Origin: Dipteris shenzhenensis
Taxonomy: Eukaryota > Polypodiophyta > Polypodiopsida > Gleicheniales
DNA length: 64,000 nucleotides
NCBI GenBank assembly: GCA_047967505.1
Contig: CM106538.1
Direction: 5' to 3' (one strand)
The notes beneath the pieces are model-generated. The model was not told where the DNA came from. It was given only the letters and a program-made list of their open reading frames with translations, and ran no database searches. Of this stretch, positions 13,027 to 26,113 are shown piece by piece. The position numbers and the translations under genes were made by a program. The first letter of the stretch is position 1. Each line of letters starts with the position of its first letter.

Positions 13027-13255
13027 AGATTGAGATCAAGATTAAGATTGAGCTTGTGATTGTGATCGTGATCGTGATCATGATGGTGATTGTGATCGTG
13101 ATCGAGGTCGAGGTCGTGGTTGTGGTTGTGGTCGTGGTCGTGGTCATGGTTGTGGTCACCATGGCCATTGCCATTGCCATTGCCATTGCCATTGTCATTG
13201 CCATTGTCATTGTCATTGTCATTGTCATTGTCATTGTCAGTGTCAGTGTTTGATA
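13027..13255. repeat. hexamer-like minisatellite
   Basis: Degenerate tandem 6-mers that drift along the array: GTGATC/GATTGA near 13040, GGTCGT/GTGGTT near 13110-13150, then CCATTG and TCATTG repeats to 13250. The apparent ORFs on both strands (Met-Thr and Ile-Val alternation) are products of this repeat, not genes. Confidence 0.9.
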
Positions 13256-13927
13256 TTGTGATTAAGATATGAGATACTAGATTGTGATTGTGATTGTTAT
13301 TAGGATACTAGATACTTCTCTCTTTCCACCTAAAAAGAAATCTTTGTAAAGGATTATTTTTCAATTTAAAAAAATCATACAAAAATTGGCCTCATTAATG
13401 AGGGAATGTGCTAACAACAAGTGCAATTTTTTTAATGCAAAAAAAAAAAAGGCAAGTACATATTGCTTTAGACAAAGAGACATGGCAACCGTTTTTTGCT
13501 TGGAAAGGATTACTTGCTCACCACTTGGTAGTTTGTTTTTTGGAAAAGGAAAAAGACAAGTATAAATTGCTTTAGGTTGGGTTCAAACAAAGAGGCACCT
13601 ACTTCACCCCTTGGCAACCCTTTTTGCCTAGAAAGGGTTACCTGCTACTTCCTTCAACACAAGAGGGGTACATAAGATACAAAAAAAATGGTTAAAGAGG
13701 GGTTTCTTTCATACCCTTCAAACACATGCCATATATATGGCCTGCACAAGGGGCACCCCCTAAGGAGTATGATTTGCAAATGTTACGAATGATGCTCCAA
13801 TTCTACACATTATTAAAACCACCTATTTTATGGCCAAAACATGGCATTTAATTGACCAATAATAAACTGTTTTAATGTCTCATTTCATTATGTAATATAC
13901 TCTAAAAGTAATATTTTATCAAAAGGT

Positions 13928-14108
13928 ATTAAAACAAGCATGCTATGATGGGAATCAACCAATCCACCAAGCACCAAAGAATAGAACCCTTGATCATAGG
14001 TTTTTAAACCCTTGATCAAACTAATATTAAAACAAGCATGTTATGATGGGAATCGACCATTCTACCAAGCACCAAAGAACATAACCCTTGACCATAGGTT
14101 TTTAAAGA
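13928..14108. repeat. tandem duplication, period 98 bp
   Basis: The block ATTAAAACAAGCATG...CATAGGTTTTTAAA at 13928-14010 recurs at 14026-14108 with a few substitutions. The surrounding 13.26-14.38 kb is otherwise featureless apart from poly-A/T runs. Confidence 0.75.
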
Positions 14109-14399
14109 TTTTCATTTTTTTAATTGATTAAGTTGATGTAAGTCATCATTTTAAACCAAATCATTTAAATCCCTTAAAAATCCTTAGGTGGGATAGTTTT
14201 TAGACCAAAAGTTTCTCCTCTAGTCTTTAAGGTCAACTACAATCATACAACCCAACTCCTCTTCTGGTCCACATATTGAACAACCCATATCTCCAAGTAG
14301 TCTAGGGCTATGATTTTCAATTAAAAATAAGCAAAGTACCTCTTTCCTTCATATCCTAATCTCTATCTGGTTAGTTTTTCTTTTCTTTTACTTACTTAA

Positions 14400-15700
14400 T
14401 TGATATGAAGCAAAGAATTACTATGCTTGTAGCTAGAGGAAAGCCAATACCCATGGACCTTTTGGAGGTAGGGTTTGTTGAGTATGTAGGACCAAACGAT
14501 GAGTAAAGTTATATGATGGCAATTGATCTCAAAGACCTGAGGAGAAACATCTAGTCTAAAAAATTCAGTCACTATGAGCTACACCCTCTGAATATGTATG
14601 GGATTAGAGCGCTAGTGACAAAATCTAGGTGTTTGGTTGTGGAGTGGGGGTGTTTGTATGTTAGTAGCCCAATCTCTGGCCTTAGACGTGTATGATCAAG
14701 GAGAGATCATAGGAGGATGGGTGGTCTAGATGGGTTTGAGAATGGGAGACTCCAGGATTTTATGCCCCTAGTTGTCGACAAGAGCAACCCTTCTTCTAGA
14801 GACAGATTTCTAGAAATGGCTAACAAAGAGCCTCGCAGATGTCACACTCTTGGATTGTTGGAGGAGACTTCATCAATCTAAAGTTTAAGGAGGACAAGCA
14901 AGGCGGAGCCTTCTTCTCAGCAATGCCTTGTATCGAGTACAATTCTTGGGAGTAATTCATCTTCACAATCGATTCTACCTATAGGGTTGCACTATTCACT
15001 AAAGGGGGAGTTACGGGTATTTTGGTAAGGGAGACAATATCAGATCATTACCCAATGTGATGCACATAGAGCTACTTCGTCGTCTTAGATCCATACTGGA
15101 AGGGGGTATGCATTCTCGATACCTTGTTATACTAGAGATGGGGGTGGAACATGCCATAAGAAGAGGTCTGGCAACAACTAGATACCCCCCCCCTTCGATC
15201 ACCCCCCGCACCCCCTTTGAAGGATAGTTGGGCCAATTGGATAGCAAATGTGATCTACAGGAGCAGTGAGGAGCACTTTAGCATTGGCACTCTTTAGGAG
15301 CAGGAGAGAGCATTGTGATGGGATTTGTCTTCCATAGAGAATATGAAGGAGGAGTTGGCCTCTCAATGGCTCATAGGCTAGCATGAAAGTGCACAGCTCT
15401 CAATGGCTAATAGATTAGAAGTGTCTCAGGGAGTAGGACCCAACCTCTCAGTGGTTCAAAAATTGGCATGAAAGCATGAATCTTGATCTCCACACCATTG
15501 AGGTCCACCAAGCCAAGTTTGCCTATCACTCCTCTAGGGTAGACTAGTCTAGAAGGGGAACAAGATGACCAAGCAAGACTAGTGACCCTTGCTCAACAAT
15601 TTCAAGATGAGATTAGCCAAATGCACTCAAACCCTCAAGAGATTCTAGAGATGATCACTTCATTCTATTGCTAGTTGTTTGAATCTAAGGAGTCGTCCCC
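14400..15700 (+). pseudogene. decayed LINE endonuclease region
   Basis: In one plus-strand frame, IVGGDFINLKFKEDKQGG (from 14854) matches the metal-binding GGDFN block of apurinic-type LINE endonucleases, with the usual following E.D..GG. The segment TISDHYP (15034-15054), 62 codons further in the same frame, matches the conserved SDH catalytic block. An in-frame TAA at about 14952 and a TGA right after SDHYPM show it is dead. Flanking sequence from 14400 to 15700 has the look of the same ORF2 but cannot be followed with confidence. Its orientation is opposite to the RT remnant at 11.6-12.7 kb, so it is a separate insertion or an inverted fragment. Confidence 0.6.
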
Positions 15701-15999
15701 CTAGATTCTTATAGCCCAAAAGTCAGTCTAGACACAAACTCCTTTAGTGGTCTCCCATAGCATGAGTAGAAAGGTTAAGGCCTCATTCAATGATGGCAAG
15801 CTCTTGGTTCTCCCTCCATAGAAGTGCCATCGCAACAACACATTAACGACATCTCTCTTTAGATCCTTCTAGGAGTGCATACTTACAAGCTCGCATGTGG
15901 CCTTCCATGAGAACTTTGAACCTAGCTCACTTTCCTACTAATATTTTCCATTCTAAGGCTCAATCTACAAATATGTGATAACAAAACATAGAAATAACA

Positions 16000-16650
16000 T
16001 AAAGTGTAGTGAGCTGAGACCTCATACACCCCCCCCTTCAAAACACTCTATCCATGGAGCCAAAGTCCAAAATTTTTGCACATAGAACATCCCAAGGTTC
16101 CCACGTTCCATCCTAAGTAGTCAAAGATTGCACTTTACCAACATCTCTTGGATAGTCTTATTCTTGAGTTCCTTCACTTGCTTATCCAAAATGGCTTGCA
16201 AAACCACTCTTAGAATTTCATCATCCCCAATTGATGTAAATCTTGTAAGACATGATGAGGATTGACCACATACTTTTTCAACAAGATAACATGGAAAATA
16301 GGGACGACTTTAATTGCCTTGGGAAGTTCTAGTTTTGTAAGCTAAGTTTTCAAATCTTTTCACAATCTTAAATGGACCCTCGTATGTATGAGAAAGTCTT
16401 TATCTTGTCCCAACCTCAAGTTACTCTTCTTATGTTAGATCCTAAAAAGGACTAACACCCTTTCTTTGATTTCTCACGCCATCCTCTTTTTGTCATAGTA
16501 CTTATTTTGTCTATTCTCGACTTTCTCATACATTATTTGCTCATCTTGAAGTCTTTTTCCATACTTTCAAGCATTTCCCTTCAGACTTGTGCTCGATTTG
16601 GGGGATTAGAGAAATTAACCAATACACTTATAATATTGTGTTTACACTGA
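16000..16650 (-). pseudogene. Ty3/gypsy integrase C-terminus and chromodomain fragment
   Basis: On the minus strand the order LSHTYEGPFKIVKRF, then ILDKQVKEL, then LKNKTIQEMLVK can be read. The last two align with ILDRNTKRLRNRTIEEVLVK in the chromodomain of the large gypsy element in this window (33.4-33.5 kb), and the first with its PHFVGPFQILKRV block. It has stops and frame changes and no LTRs nearby. It is an older relative of the same chromovirus lineage, reduced to the 3' end of pol. Confidence 0.65.
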
Positions 16651-18500
16651 AGTATAATCCCTACATGGTTTTGAATGGAGACATTTTATAGACAAATGCC
16701 ATGAACACACACACTTCCCCTTACCTTGACCTCCCTTGAGAGAACTAGTCATTTACTTGTATATCGTAATATGGACATTCTAATAGTCCAAGAAAAAGGA
16801 GTTGATAATAGTGCATGGTTATATTAGATAGGTATTAAAGAAATACTTATAACTAGAGGAAATATAAGTGAGAAATCCTCGCAAATCTTTGGACTGCGTC
16901 CTACTATGAATATACATACTCTACATATAATTATTTGAGATAGACCCCACATGGATTATTTGGATTTCCTCCCCCTAATACATGCATTGGTTACGAGGAG
17001 TATTTAGAGAGGACCCTTTGGACATCACTGGATATAAAGCCACTAACCTAGGGAGGAGATATTAGGAGCATAGTTAATTTGCCCTAAACAATCCCTAGTT
17101 TGTCTCTCGATAATGATTAAGAGAAGGGAAATCAAGATGATAGCCCTTATATCTAATCACTCCAAGTAGCGACGTTCATCCATCTAGATAGAAGTAGCCA
17201 CTGACACCTTGTTATAAGCTAAGGGCCTACTATATTAAGTGATAGCACATACCTCCCTTTTAAATCCCTGTGACAATACATAGAATAAGGAATGAATAAT
17301 ATACTGCATACACAAGAGGGGCATTTCTATAAAATAATGGAAGGGATCATGTATGATTAGACCCATATTCAAGTTTAGAACTATATATTACTAAGAATAA
17401 TCCTAAGAAATTTAGGCCTAGCCTACTATCCCGTGAAGTAATAATGCCACCACTAGGCCCATTGATAAGGGTCTCCATAAGGGAAATAGGACTCTGGTTG
17501 CTCGGAGATATGGACTCCACGTGCCCTCATGTATGTAAAGCTACTAATTCTTAGATACATTTTATATTGAAGTTGTTTGGGTTATATTTCTAAGCTCATG
17601 GGTGAGAAGTCCTCATTATTTTTTAGCATAGGATACAAAATATGGCATAAAGAGTGTTAGCATGACCAAAATTAATTTAATTTTCTATACACTTTATGTG
17701 ACATACATCATTATTTTAATTTCTCACTTTAAGATTTATCCTATGATAAATCACTCAGAGTCATGGCGGCTATACATGGACCACTAGATTCACCTAAATT
17801 CAGGGGGGATAATACATAAGGGAGAATGTGCATATTGGTATTGGACCAATACATCTACATACCAGTAGATATGAACAAGGGACCCCCATGTATTCAAGGA
17901 AAATTCTATTGATGCAATGGATTAACCGATGAATAAGTAACATACCCCTAGTGGACAAAGATAGGTTCTCTTATAAGGCACCAAAACGGGATTGACACCA
18001 ATACCAAGAAAAGAGAAAGAGAGCCCTGGATTGCAGGCATAAGGTAATGGTACTAACTTTATTATGATGAATGCTGCCATTATTTTGTAAGGGTATATGA
18101 AGATCCTTGGCCTTTCCTACCTTGAGAGAAACAATCCAACTCGAGTTACAAGGAGAGAAGGAAATTTTAGGGAATTCACATTCTGAGGAGAAGGTTATGA
18201 TAGAAAGAATGACTACCACACGAGGCTTGAGGATCTGATAGCTTGAACACCTTGTTGAAAAGCAATGAGGGAGCCAACGAGTAGCTCCATGGGAGATACC
18301 CACGACTTATTTCCTTCCACCCTCCATTGCACTCAATCTCACTTTGTCAATTCCCAATTGAGACACTCTTGACCATGGACGTTAAGGATTGGTGCCAATA
18401 CACCAATAGTATTTGATGGGAAGGTGGTGGCTCTGAGTAGCAACAAGTAGAGCTATTTGGCCTTAAACCACATAAACACAATATTATTTGAGATTAGTAC
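16651..18500. other. no gene recognised
   Basis: Short ORFs only; the longest is a 110-codon minus-strand frame at 17971-18303 with no recognisable domain. It could be the 3' flank of the CACTA remnant that follows. Confidence 0.45.
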
Positions 18501-18539
18501 TTACAAATTGGGCCTCCCATGATGCAATACCCCCTGCTT

Positions 18540-19667
18540 TGAAATGCGAGGATCGATTTTGCTCCATTTGGATCCATCTGGATCCGTCGTGCCTCTTTGT
18601 GCTGTAGATTGGGGTCCTCTTTAGCTAGCTTCAAGGCTTGCTTCCACTTGTGCTTATGAGCAATGTGTGGCTAGCCCCTTGGCAGTTGTCCACCCTCTAT
18701 CCTAGCAATCTCGACCTTTTCCTGCCTCTTTAGCAAAGACCTCTTATTGGCAAGGGTGTTTGAAATAATTTTTCTTGCCCATTTGTCAGTGAACTCCTGG
18801 TATTATCGATTGGGATACCTCTTTTGTAGACTTTTGATGGTATTCGTAGCTACACTTTCTTTCAGATCTTTGAATTTTGTAAAACAATCTCTATAGTTCT
18901 TATGAACTACAAAGCGCATTAAGGACATGATTTCCTTCCCCCGTTCATCCTCTAAGTTGCCGTTCGTCTCAGTGATATCATAGTATAACATATCGTCACC
19001 CGCTGGCACATCTACATTTGAATCATCCCCGCCACCAAAGCACTGTGCCATGCATCCTGTGTGGCCACTCTCCCTGCTACTATGCCTATTGCTACATCGT
19101 GTGACGAGCTACTGCGATGGGCACTCACTGCTGGAGAAGGGGCTCTCGACTACATGGAAATAGGCGTGCAGCTTTGTGATCTGGAAGGGGCTTCTGACTA
19201 CACGAGAGTAGGCTGGTGGCTCTGTGATATGAAAGAGACTGCTGATTGCATGGGAGTAGGTTGGCAGATCTGTGATATGAAAGAGACTGCTGATTGCACG
19301 AGAGTAGGCTGGTGGCTCTGCCTTCTTTTGGGTTGTCTTGACTCCACAGGGGTGACCATAGTGGTGTGGGGTGGGTAGGAGTTAGTACTCTTGACTCTTG
19401 TAGGGTGTTTTGAGTGTTTGTCATGTAGTTAGATAGATCGTGGACTAGGAGGGTGCCCCAAAAGGTTATATAACTATTGCAAGAATGCATCTCGAGGATC
19501 AGGCAAACCTCCTTAAGAGCTTCCTGGTCACATGATGAATTGCAAATACACAAAGACACAAAGGCATATACACAAATACACATGATGATACACAATACAT
19601 AAATACATAAAGACATAAAAACACATACACAATTACACATGCTTTCCCTCAAGCTCTTTTTCCTCAC
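18540..19667 (-). pseudogene. TNPA-like gene of a decayed CACTA (En/Spm) element
   Basis: On the minus strand an 82-codon ORF (18803-19051, beginning MAQCFGGGDDSN) continues past its stop as TDKWARKIISNTLANKR and further, in the style of the plant Transposase_24/TNPA-like proteins. Upstream (19125-19667 minus) is a Ser/Gln/His-rich stretch with a 16-residue repeat. It lies about 1.3 kb from, and divergent to, a clear CACTA TNPD-like gene on plus, which supports the pairing. The assignment rests on general composition and position and not on a catalytic motif. It could instead be an unrelated decayed gene. Confidence 0.35.
19165..19325. repeat. 48-bp tandem repeat in the TNPA-like gene
   Basis: Units containing CTGTGATATGAAAGAGACTG start at about 19222 and 19270, with a more diverged unit before. 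The 48-bp period keeps the frame and gives a 16-residue protein repeat on the minus strand. Confidence 0.65.
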
Positions 19668-19699
19668 ATGCTTTCCCTTACTTTCATCCCTCTTCCCCT

Positions 19700-20300
19700 A
19701 TCTACATGTTCTATTGCATGTCTATCAGCGCATTTACTAGTGCATCTACACTAGTTCAAAACAACATAGATGCACTCTTGTTCCCAAATTCTGACAAAAA
19801 ATAGACAGCGACTGACATTCCAACCTGATGACATGCAAAAAAGGCAAAAGAATCTTCCAAGTTGTTGGTAACGAGGACAAAACTGGAGACCAAAGATCCT
19901 GGAACAAGTACAAGATCTAGCAAGAAAAGAGACTCACTTGGAGAGGTATGGAAAGCTTCTTGTCCTCCTTCTTGTCCTTCTTCTCTTGTGGTTGGAGTGC
20001 TTGGAGATGAGGCCTCTTTCTTGTCCTTCTTGTTACAGAGATGAGTTTAGGGGGAGATTTTGTAGGTGATGGACTGGAAAAGGATGGAAAAGCAAAGTGG
20101 CAAAGTGACGATTTGCTATTCTTAGTGTAGGTTTTAAAGAAGTTGAGCGTCTAAAAATGTGTCTAAAAGCGCGTTTGACTATGCTATAGACGCATTGATA
20201 GACGCTTATGTAGATGCATTTTCGCACAATGTAGACGTGCTTTAAGATGCATTTCCAGATAGTGTAGAGGTGGTAATAGAAACATTTAGAAGCGTTTAGT
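19700..20300. promoter_or_regulatory. candidate bidirectional control region with repeated GATGCA/AGACGC motifs
   Basis: Between the divergent TNPA-like and TNPD-like genes the motifs TGCATC, GATGCA, TAGACGC and GCGCATTT recur many times in both orientations (for example AGTGCATCTACAC at 19739 and GTAGATGCATTTTCGCA at 20211). In En/Spm elements TNPA binds clustered short motifs. This cluster sits internally and not at element ends, so the role is inference. Confidence 0.3.
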
Positions 20301-20346
20301 AAAAAGTTTCAAGTCATTTTGAGCTGTGATTGTTTTTATTTGTAGG

Positions 20347-23300
20347 ATGTCTTCAACAAGCACCTCCAGCAGTGACGATGAATCCCTCCATCTCCACAAT
20401 CGAGAAATGTAGTTGGAGCAAAAAGTCAAATGTATGTGTGATTGATGTCAAGGGAACATGTACCGTTCATGAAGAATTACATTCAGTCACATCTTAAAGT
20501 ATAGAGAATGGGATGTGATCATATCCATGGTAAGTGTTTAAATGTTAAGGTTAATTGAGATACCTATGTTTGTTCAAGTGTTTGATATATGCTCCTTTTC
20601 TATTTGATATAGGATACATTGCCACACCCGCATATGTTGCCCTATGCTTGTTGTGAAGAGATGATGCGTTGGTGATACAAGGTGGTATCTTTAGAAGGGA
20701 CCGTTACAGATGCATGGAGTGATGGTGATAGTAGCCCTCCACCATTACCTCATGAGGCCATGGAGGAGGAGGTGTTTGATGATATGGTGCGACATCTATT
20801 TGCCCATGAGTCCTCAGGGAGGGATGATAGCATGGAGTAGGACCATCTTTTTATTGCATCATCGACACCAGTATTTAAGAGGTGCACATTCTCTGTTCTA
20901 CATGCGTTCCTTGAGTTACTAAACTTGCAAACCATTTATGGATGTAGCAATGCAAGTTGAATGACTCAAGTAAACTTTCTATTTTACAAACACGGTGAAT
21001 TATGCTAATGGATCAACTGGAATATTTTTTCTCATTTATGGTCTTCATGTGTAGGCTATTGTCTAACATGCTTCCAAGGGAGTATAAATTACTGACCTCA
21101 AGAGATATGGTGAGGCACTATGTGACATCTCTTGGAGGGTTGGATTATAAGTACATCCATGCATGCGTCAGTGATTGCATTCTATTTCGTGGAGCACATA
21201 AGGAGGATCGAGAGTGTCCTATTGGTGCAAGGCAAGATATAGAGTAGATCTCAAAAATTTAGATGTGCCTCGTAAGGTTCTATGTCATTTTCCCATAATC
21301 CCTCACATCCAACATATGTTCAAATGCAAATCCATTACAGAGCTCATGTCATGGCATTCCCCCCATCGATCAATGGATGGCAAGTGGAGAACTCCCGTAG
21401 ACACTCCTGTGTGGAAGCACATTGAAGACACATGGCAAAGCTTCAAGGAAGAACCCAGGAACTTGAAACTTGGATTGGGTATGGATGGTGTGAACTCATT
21501 TGGTCTCAAAAGCACCTCCTTTAGTGTATGGCTAGTGATATTGGTGAATTATAATCTTCCACCCTCTATGGTGATTAAGAAAGGGCATGTTATGTTATCC
21601 TTCTAGTTCCAAGGAAATATAAAGTCAAAAACATGGATTTTTATTCAGAGCCTTTGATGAGCTGGAGATATTTTGGAGAGGTATCGAGGTGCATGACATG
21701 AGTAGGCCTCCCTCGACGGAACTTCATGTACAAGGCAGTGGTGATGTGGACAATGCATGATTTCCCAGGCTATGGCGAGTGTTCACGTAAGCATTGAAAT
21801 TTTAATTATGAGTATTTGCAATTGATGTGGCATTGAGAACCCACCTTACTTACGCAATTGCATCTATTGTTTATGTCTCACTACATCGGGTTACCATGCA
21901 TGTCGTGTTTATGGTCCTTCGCTAGTTGCTTCATGGCGAGAGGACTTGAAGAAGCTCATTTATGAGAATCTCCATCAACCTCTCCCACTTGATCATCCTA
22001 GATATGTCGCCCCTTGGAATGAAGTCCCTCAATAGTCACTCACTGCAAGAGATTGAAAGAAAAGTCGAGACCTTTCCATGACTCTTCCACATGGCATGAG
22101 CTGATAAGGGTTTGTAGCTATTGTGTGCTATATTGAATGGAAATAAAGATTACACGCTAATACCATATTTATTTAGATAGTCCATCTTTTATTGGCTACC
22201 ATATTGGTCCCACCTCAAGATTAATCACTTGCTTGATCCCATTCATATCTTCAAGACTGTGGCATCTACCATTTGGGATCATTTGATTGGGACACGAGAT
22301 TCCTTGAGCATAAGGGAGGATTTGTGTACCACAAGGACGATGCATGAAGCTTGGCCACAAGAGTAACGAAATGGGTGTGTATTTTTACCCCATGCATCAT
22401 GGATGTTATCAAAGAAAGAGATGGTGGTGGTGAAGCAGGCTATCACTACAATTCATACTCCCACTAGATGCATGACGTGTTTGAAGGGAACCTTCAAAAA
22501 GAGCAAGAAAAGAGGTGTAGAGAAATTATACAACTTGAAATCTCATGATTGGCACAAGATGCTCCAAGTAAGTATGACTTGGCGTAATCTCTTTTTCCTT
22601 CTAAATTTGTGAGTCTAGAAGCAACTAATCAACCATCGCTCATGTGTTCAGTTCATACTACCTTCGAGCATTTCTCATTGTGCATCAAAGGACATGAAGG
22701 ATTGTATTTACAAGATGGGTGAGCTTGTGAGGTACTTCACACAATACAAAATGTAAAGCGTATCCATGCTTGATGCAAGGTTTTCATATTGCTAATATGG
22801 TGCACTTTTTTCTTTTTAGGTGTGTGAGCTCAAAGGAAATAAATCCCATTATGCTTGAGGATGATCGAGCTATGTCAGTGGAGGTGGTTTGTTTAGTGGA
22901 GGAGACCTTTCCGTGTTCTATTCTCACAAGCCAACTACATCTCATAGTGCATTTGGTGGATGAGATTGCTATATGCGGCACTATACATGCACAATGGTTG
23001 TTCTTCCTCGAGTGCTTCATGAAGACCTTGAAGGGTTTTGTGAAGAAAAATACAAGGCCCAAAGGTAGCATGGCCGAGGGTTGGTTGGTACAAGAGTCAA
23101 TTGCATATGACCTCTATTATGCCTCAAGGGAAAGGATGGAGCAAAGTAATGGACAAGGAGTCGCTTAATAATCTAAACATCTATTGCATGGTTAATAGTG
23201 ATGTGATGAGAAGATGGGTGACAAGATATGAGGATGCAAAGGCAAGAAGATAAGGAGAAACAACCCTCTTTTGTACACACCATGAATCTTGTCTGCCATA

Positions 23301-23930
23301 CCTTGAGCATCTAAGAGCACTTCCAAATGATATTCATGTCAATTGGCTACTTGAGGAAATGGAGAGAGTAGAGGGAGACAAGGGGATGCATATCACAATG
23401 GAAGAATGGGAGTATGCTAGAGAATGCATGCAAAAGGTTGGTATATATAATGTTTTGCATAAGTTAGGAGCTTTCAACAATTTAGATTGCTTATTCAATT
23501 GATTTGGTCTTGGTGTAGTGTACTATGTTCAATGCTATATGGTGTGAGGGCAAGCATTTTTGGACACAACGGATTAAGTGATAAGAGAAACACACAAGAT
23601 TGCAGTGTCATTGCTAGATTTGAGGGAGTCAATGGAGCCATGGATGATTATTGTGGCATAATCCAAGATATTATTAAGCTTGACTTTTGGCGCTTCTTTG
23701 TATATGTTTTGGATGTTAAGTCGTTTAAGGACATGGTGGAAAGAAGCCCTAATGCAACAATCAAATGCCATGCAAGTGGCTTGGTAACTATTGACTCCAC
23801 AAAGTTTTGGCAAAGCAAGGACACACTAGTACTACCAAAACAATGTGAACAGGCACTCTACACATATATAAAAATGCTCACTTATATATATTTGATACCT
23901 TTAATGCAAGGAAATTAATATGTTTGTATT
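20347..23930 (+). pseudogene. CACTA-type TNPD-like transposase (Transposase_21 + DUF4218 regions)
   Basis: Catalytic-protein gene of a CACTA (En/Spm) transposon. Recognisable blocks run in family order on the plus strand. The Transposase_21 region has HFPIIPHIQHMF, the MSWHSPHRSMDGKWRTPVD block, EEPRNLKLGLGMDGVNSFG and NYNLPPSMVIKKGH (21.28-21.6 kb), then MWTMHDFPGYGECS near 21.75 kb. The DUF4218-type region has LHLIVHLVDEIAICG, HAQWLFFLECFMKTLKGFVK and KGSMAEGWLVQESIAYDLYY (22.93-23.13 kb). The C-terminal region has NGAMDDYCGIIQDIIKLDFW (23.63-23.69 kb). Some breaks look like introns (GTAAGTGT at about 20530 to a TATTTGATATAG acceptor near 20612). Others are real stops or frame changes, so the gene is dead. 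No CACTA terminal repeats were located. Confidence 0.75.
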
Positions 23931-23999
23931 TGTGTTTGAATAGGTTGTCTATCAACCAATCATGGATAATAGAACCGCCTAGCTAGCCAACTTGTCAAA

Positions 24000-25460
24000 A
24001 GCAGGCATTCTTTGATATCTTATATTAAGAAACCAATAAAAGCTATGATTAATGGCTTTTAAAAAAAATGATGACAAATTTTATCTAGCATGCATACAGT
24101 CAAGTTTTCTTTGGTAATATTATGACTGATCTTAGATGCAGAAGTTAAAATCTTTCCCTCTGAAGCTAGGCAACTCTTTTTGTACTTTTTCACACTTTAT
24201 TAAAGCTAACCTCTAATTATTAAAGTTTTTTTCCCTTAAGAATATGGGAAGCACTATTAGCTCTATATATCTATTTATGATATTGGTTTTATTAGGATGT
24301 TTATATAACTAAAAACATCCTTTAGTACATTAAGCAAAAACTCCTCAATTTAAAGGGCTAGCATAGTTTTCCCATGTTACATTTTCCTTGATTGCCTTGG
24401 TTCTAACATTTTGCTTTTATATATATAATAAATGACAAAGCACAAGGAGAAAAGGCCTTTAAGGTCAAATAAGAAGAATTTATTTAGTTCATGTTGAAAA
24501 ATTGAAATTGCCAACATTTGTTCTGTATAAGAAGTGTATATTGTTTATTATTACAATACTAGATTGAGTGATATGGATAACAACTCGGTCTCAGCATTGA
24601 AGCATGGCTTCCATCACAAGAATGAATTGTTCTAACTTTCATTCCATTGTGATGGTGCTAGGTGACTTGGTGCACTTCTCAGTCAGGTATGCAAAGTAAT
24701 TTCATTGGCATAATAGTATTGGAGATGTGATTGATGTTGGTAACTAAACAACTTACTTTTGGATGCACTGACCATACCAACCTTTATGAGGACCCTTTTT
24801 GCAATAGTTTTCAGACACTTGAAGGGATTCATTTTCTCAGATGGAAATCCCAACCACTTGGACAAAACCATAGGAGATAGTGGGATACCCTCATTGGTCA
24901 TTTTGCCTTGAATTTTAATGTATATGACCTATATTTCCTCTATAAAAAAAAATTACGGTTATGAATGACATAGTAATATAGCCTTTAGAAGTTGACCCAT
25001 AAAAGCTCACTAGACTAGCTTGCCAAGGTAAAAACTGAAAGGATAGCTGGAATGCATGGGAGATTTTGTGTCATTAGAAAACTTGGATCAGTTTGTTATA
25101 ATACTGATAATTCAAAGATGGGAAGGTTCCTTTGATATAGAAAAGTATTTTGACTATGACAATCTCGGACACAAGGTAGCTTTTGACCTGAACAATCAGA
25201 GTTTACATCATGATGGTTCGTTATTTATGGGACACCAATACCATGGAAATATTGGAAGATGTATTTGGAAAAGACTTGCAATAATAGAATCCTTTTATCA
25301 ATGCAATATGGGCTCTTTTGAATTATTTTTGTATGGACTTGGACTGCTTTCATGAAGTGTAATTAACTTGAAATGAGAAAAGTAAGGGTAGAGATCTAGG
25401 TACACTAATGTTAAGTTTATTACCATGGGAAAAAGAAGTGGGAAAAACGATGTTTAATTA
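24000..25460. other. no gene recognised
   Basis: AT-rich. A 99-codon ORF at 25056-25355 (plus) and a 72-codon ORF at 24683-24901 (minus) have no recognisable domains. The right end of the CACTA element probably lies in here but was not found. Confidence 0.4.
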
Positions 25461-25563
25461 TATTATCAGCAAAAGCGAGGTTTATTATATTATATGCTAG
25501 TTGGATGGGGAGGAGCTAAAAGTGGTGCTCGGGCATCCTCGCTTTGCGTTGTGCCGGCTTCTT

Positions 25564-26113
25564 TTACCAGCCAGCTTTCTTCTTCTCGCGATGCTCATAC
25601 AGTGCGTAACCCGCAGATCCCAGAGCTGCTACTCCAGCCAGCTCTGCTTCTGTCTTATGCCTCCCAGCATCCGCTACATCGGTCTTTGCTTTGTGGCCTT
25701 CATACTGCACACAATTAACCACGAAACATCGGTATTAGAATCCTCTCCTTCCTCATCGCATCGACTTTCCCCGCACATACTAGAAAAGGAAAAACGCTAG
25801 CGTCCGGGAGGACGTCCCACAGCGACGTCTGTAATGATCTTACCAAAGCGAATGCTCCTGCCGCAACGGCACCCAGCTCACCGAGGTGCTCGTTGCGCTG
25901 ATAGGCGCCCTTCTCCTGGCGGCGAGAGTAATCGACTTCCTCCTCTCTTACACGCTCGTAGGTCTCTCCGTAAGGACGGCTGGCGTAGCGGTCGCCATAA
26001 ACGTAAGATCCTTCGTGGCAACGAGGGGGCGGAGCTTCCACGTAGGAAGTCCTTTCGTAGGAGTCATCATAGTAGACTTCTTCGGGCTGGTGGTGGTGGT
26101 GGTGGTGCGACAT
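25564..26113 (-). CDS. ASR (ABA/WDS-induced) protein gene, copy 1, two exons
   Basis: Small hydrophilic stress protein of the ASR family; members are known as DNA-binding and chaperone-like proteins induced by drought, ABA and ripening. Exon 1 is 26113-25844 (minus), starting MSHHHHHHQPEEVYYDDSY, with a Tyr/Glu/Arg-rich middle. It ends in GELGAVAAGAFAL, the first half of the ABA/WDS domain. An intron of 139 bp (GTAAGAT...TGTGCAG, 25843-25705) follows. Exon 2 is 25704-25564: YEGHKAKTDVADAGRHKTE, then ELAGVAALGSAGYALYEH and EKKKAGW, stop. Total 136 residues, within the family range. The splice point falls between codons in the middle of the domain and is shared with copy 2. The C-terminal lysine cluster is shorter than in many ASRs. 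The reading frame is fully intact. Confidence 0.85.

Noticed and set aside
13007-13253. Met-Thr and Ile-Val repeat ORFs
   Set aside because: Translations of the hexamer minisatellite.
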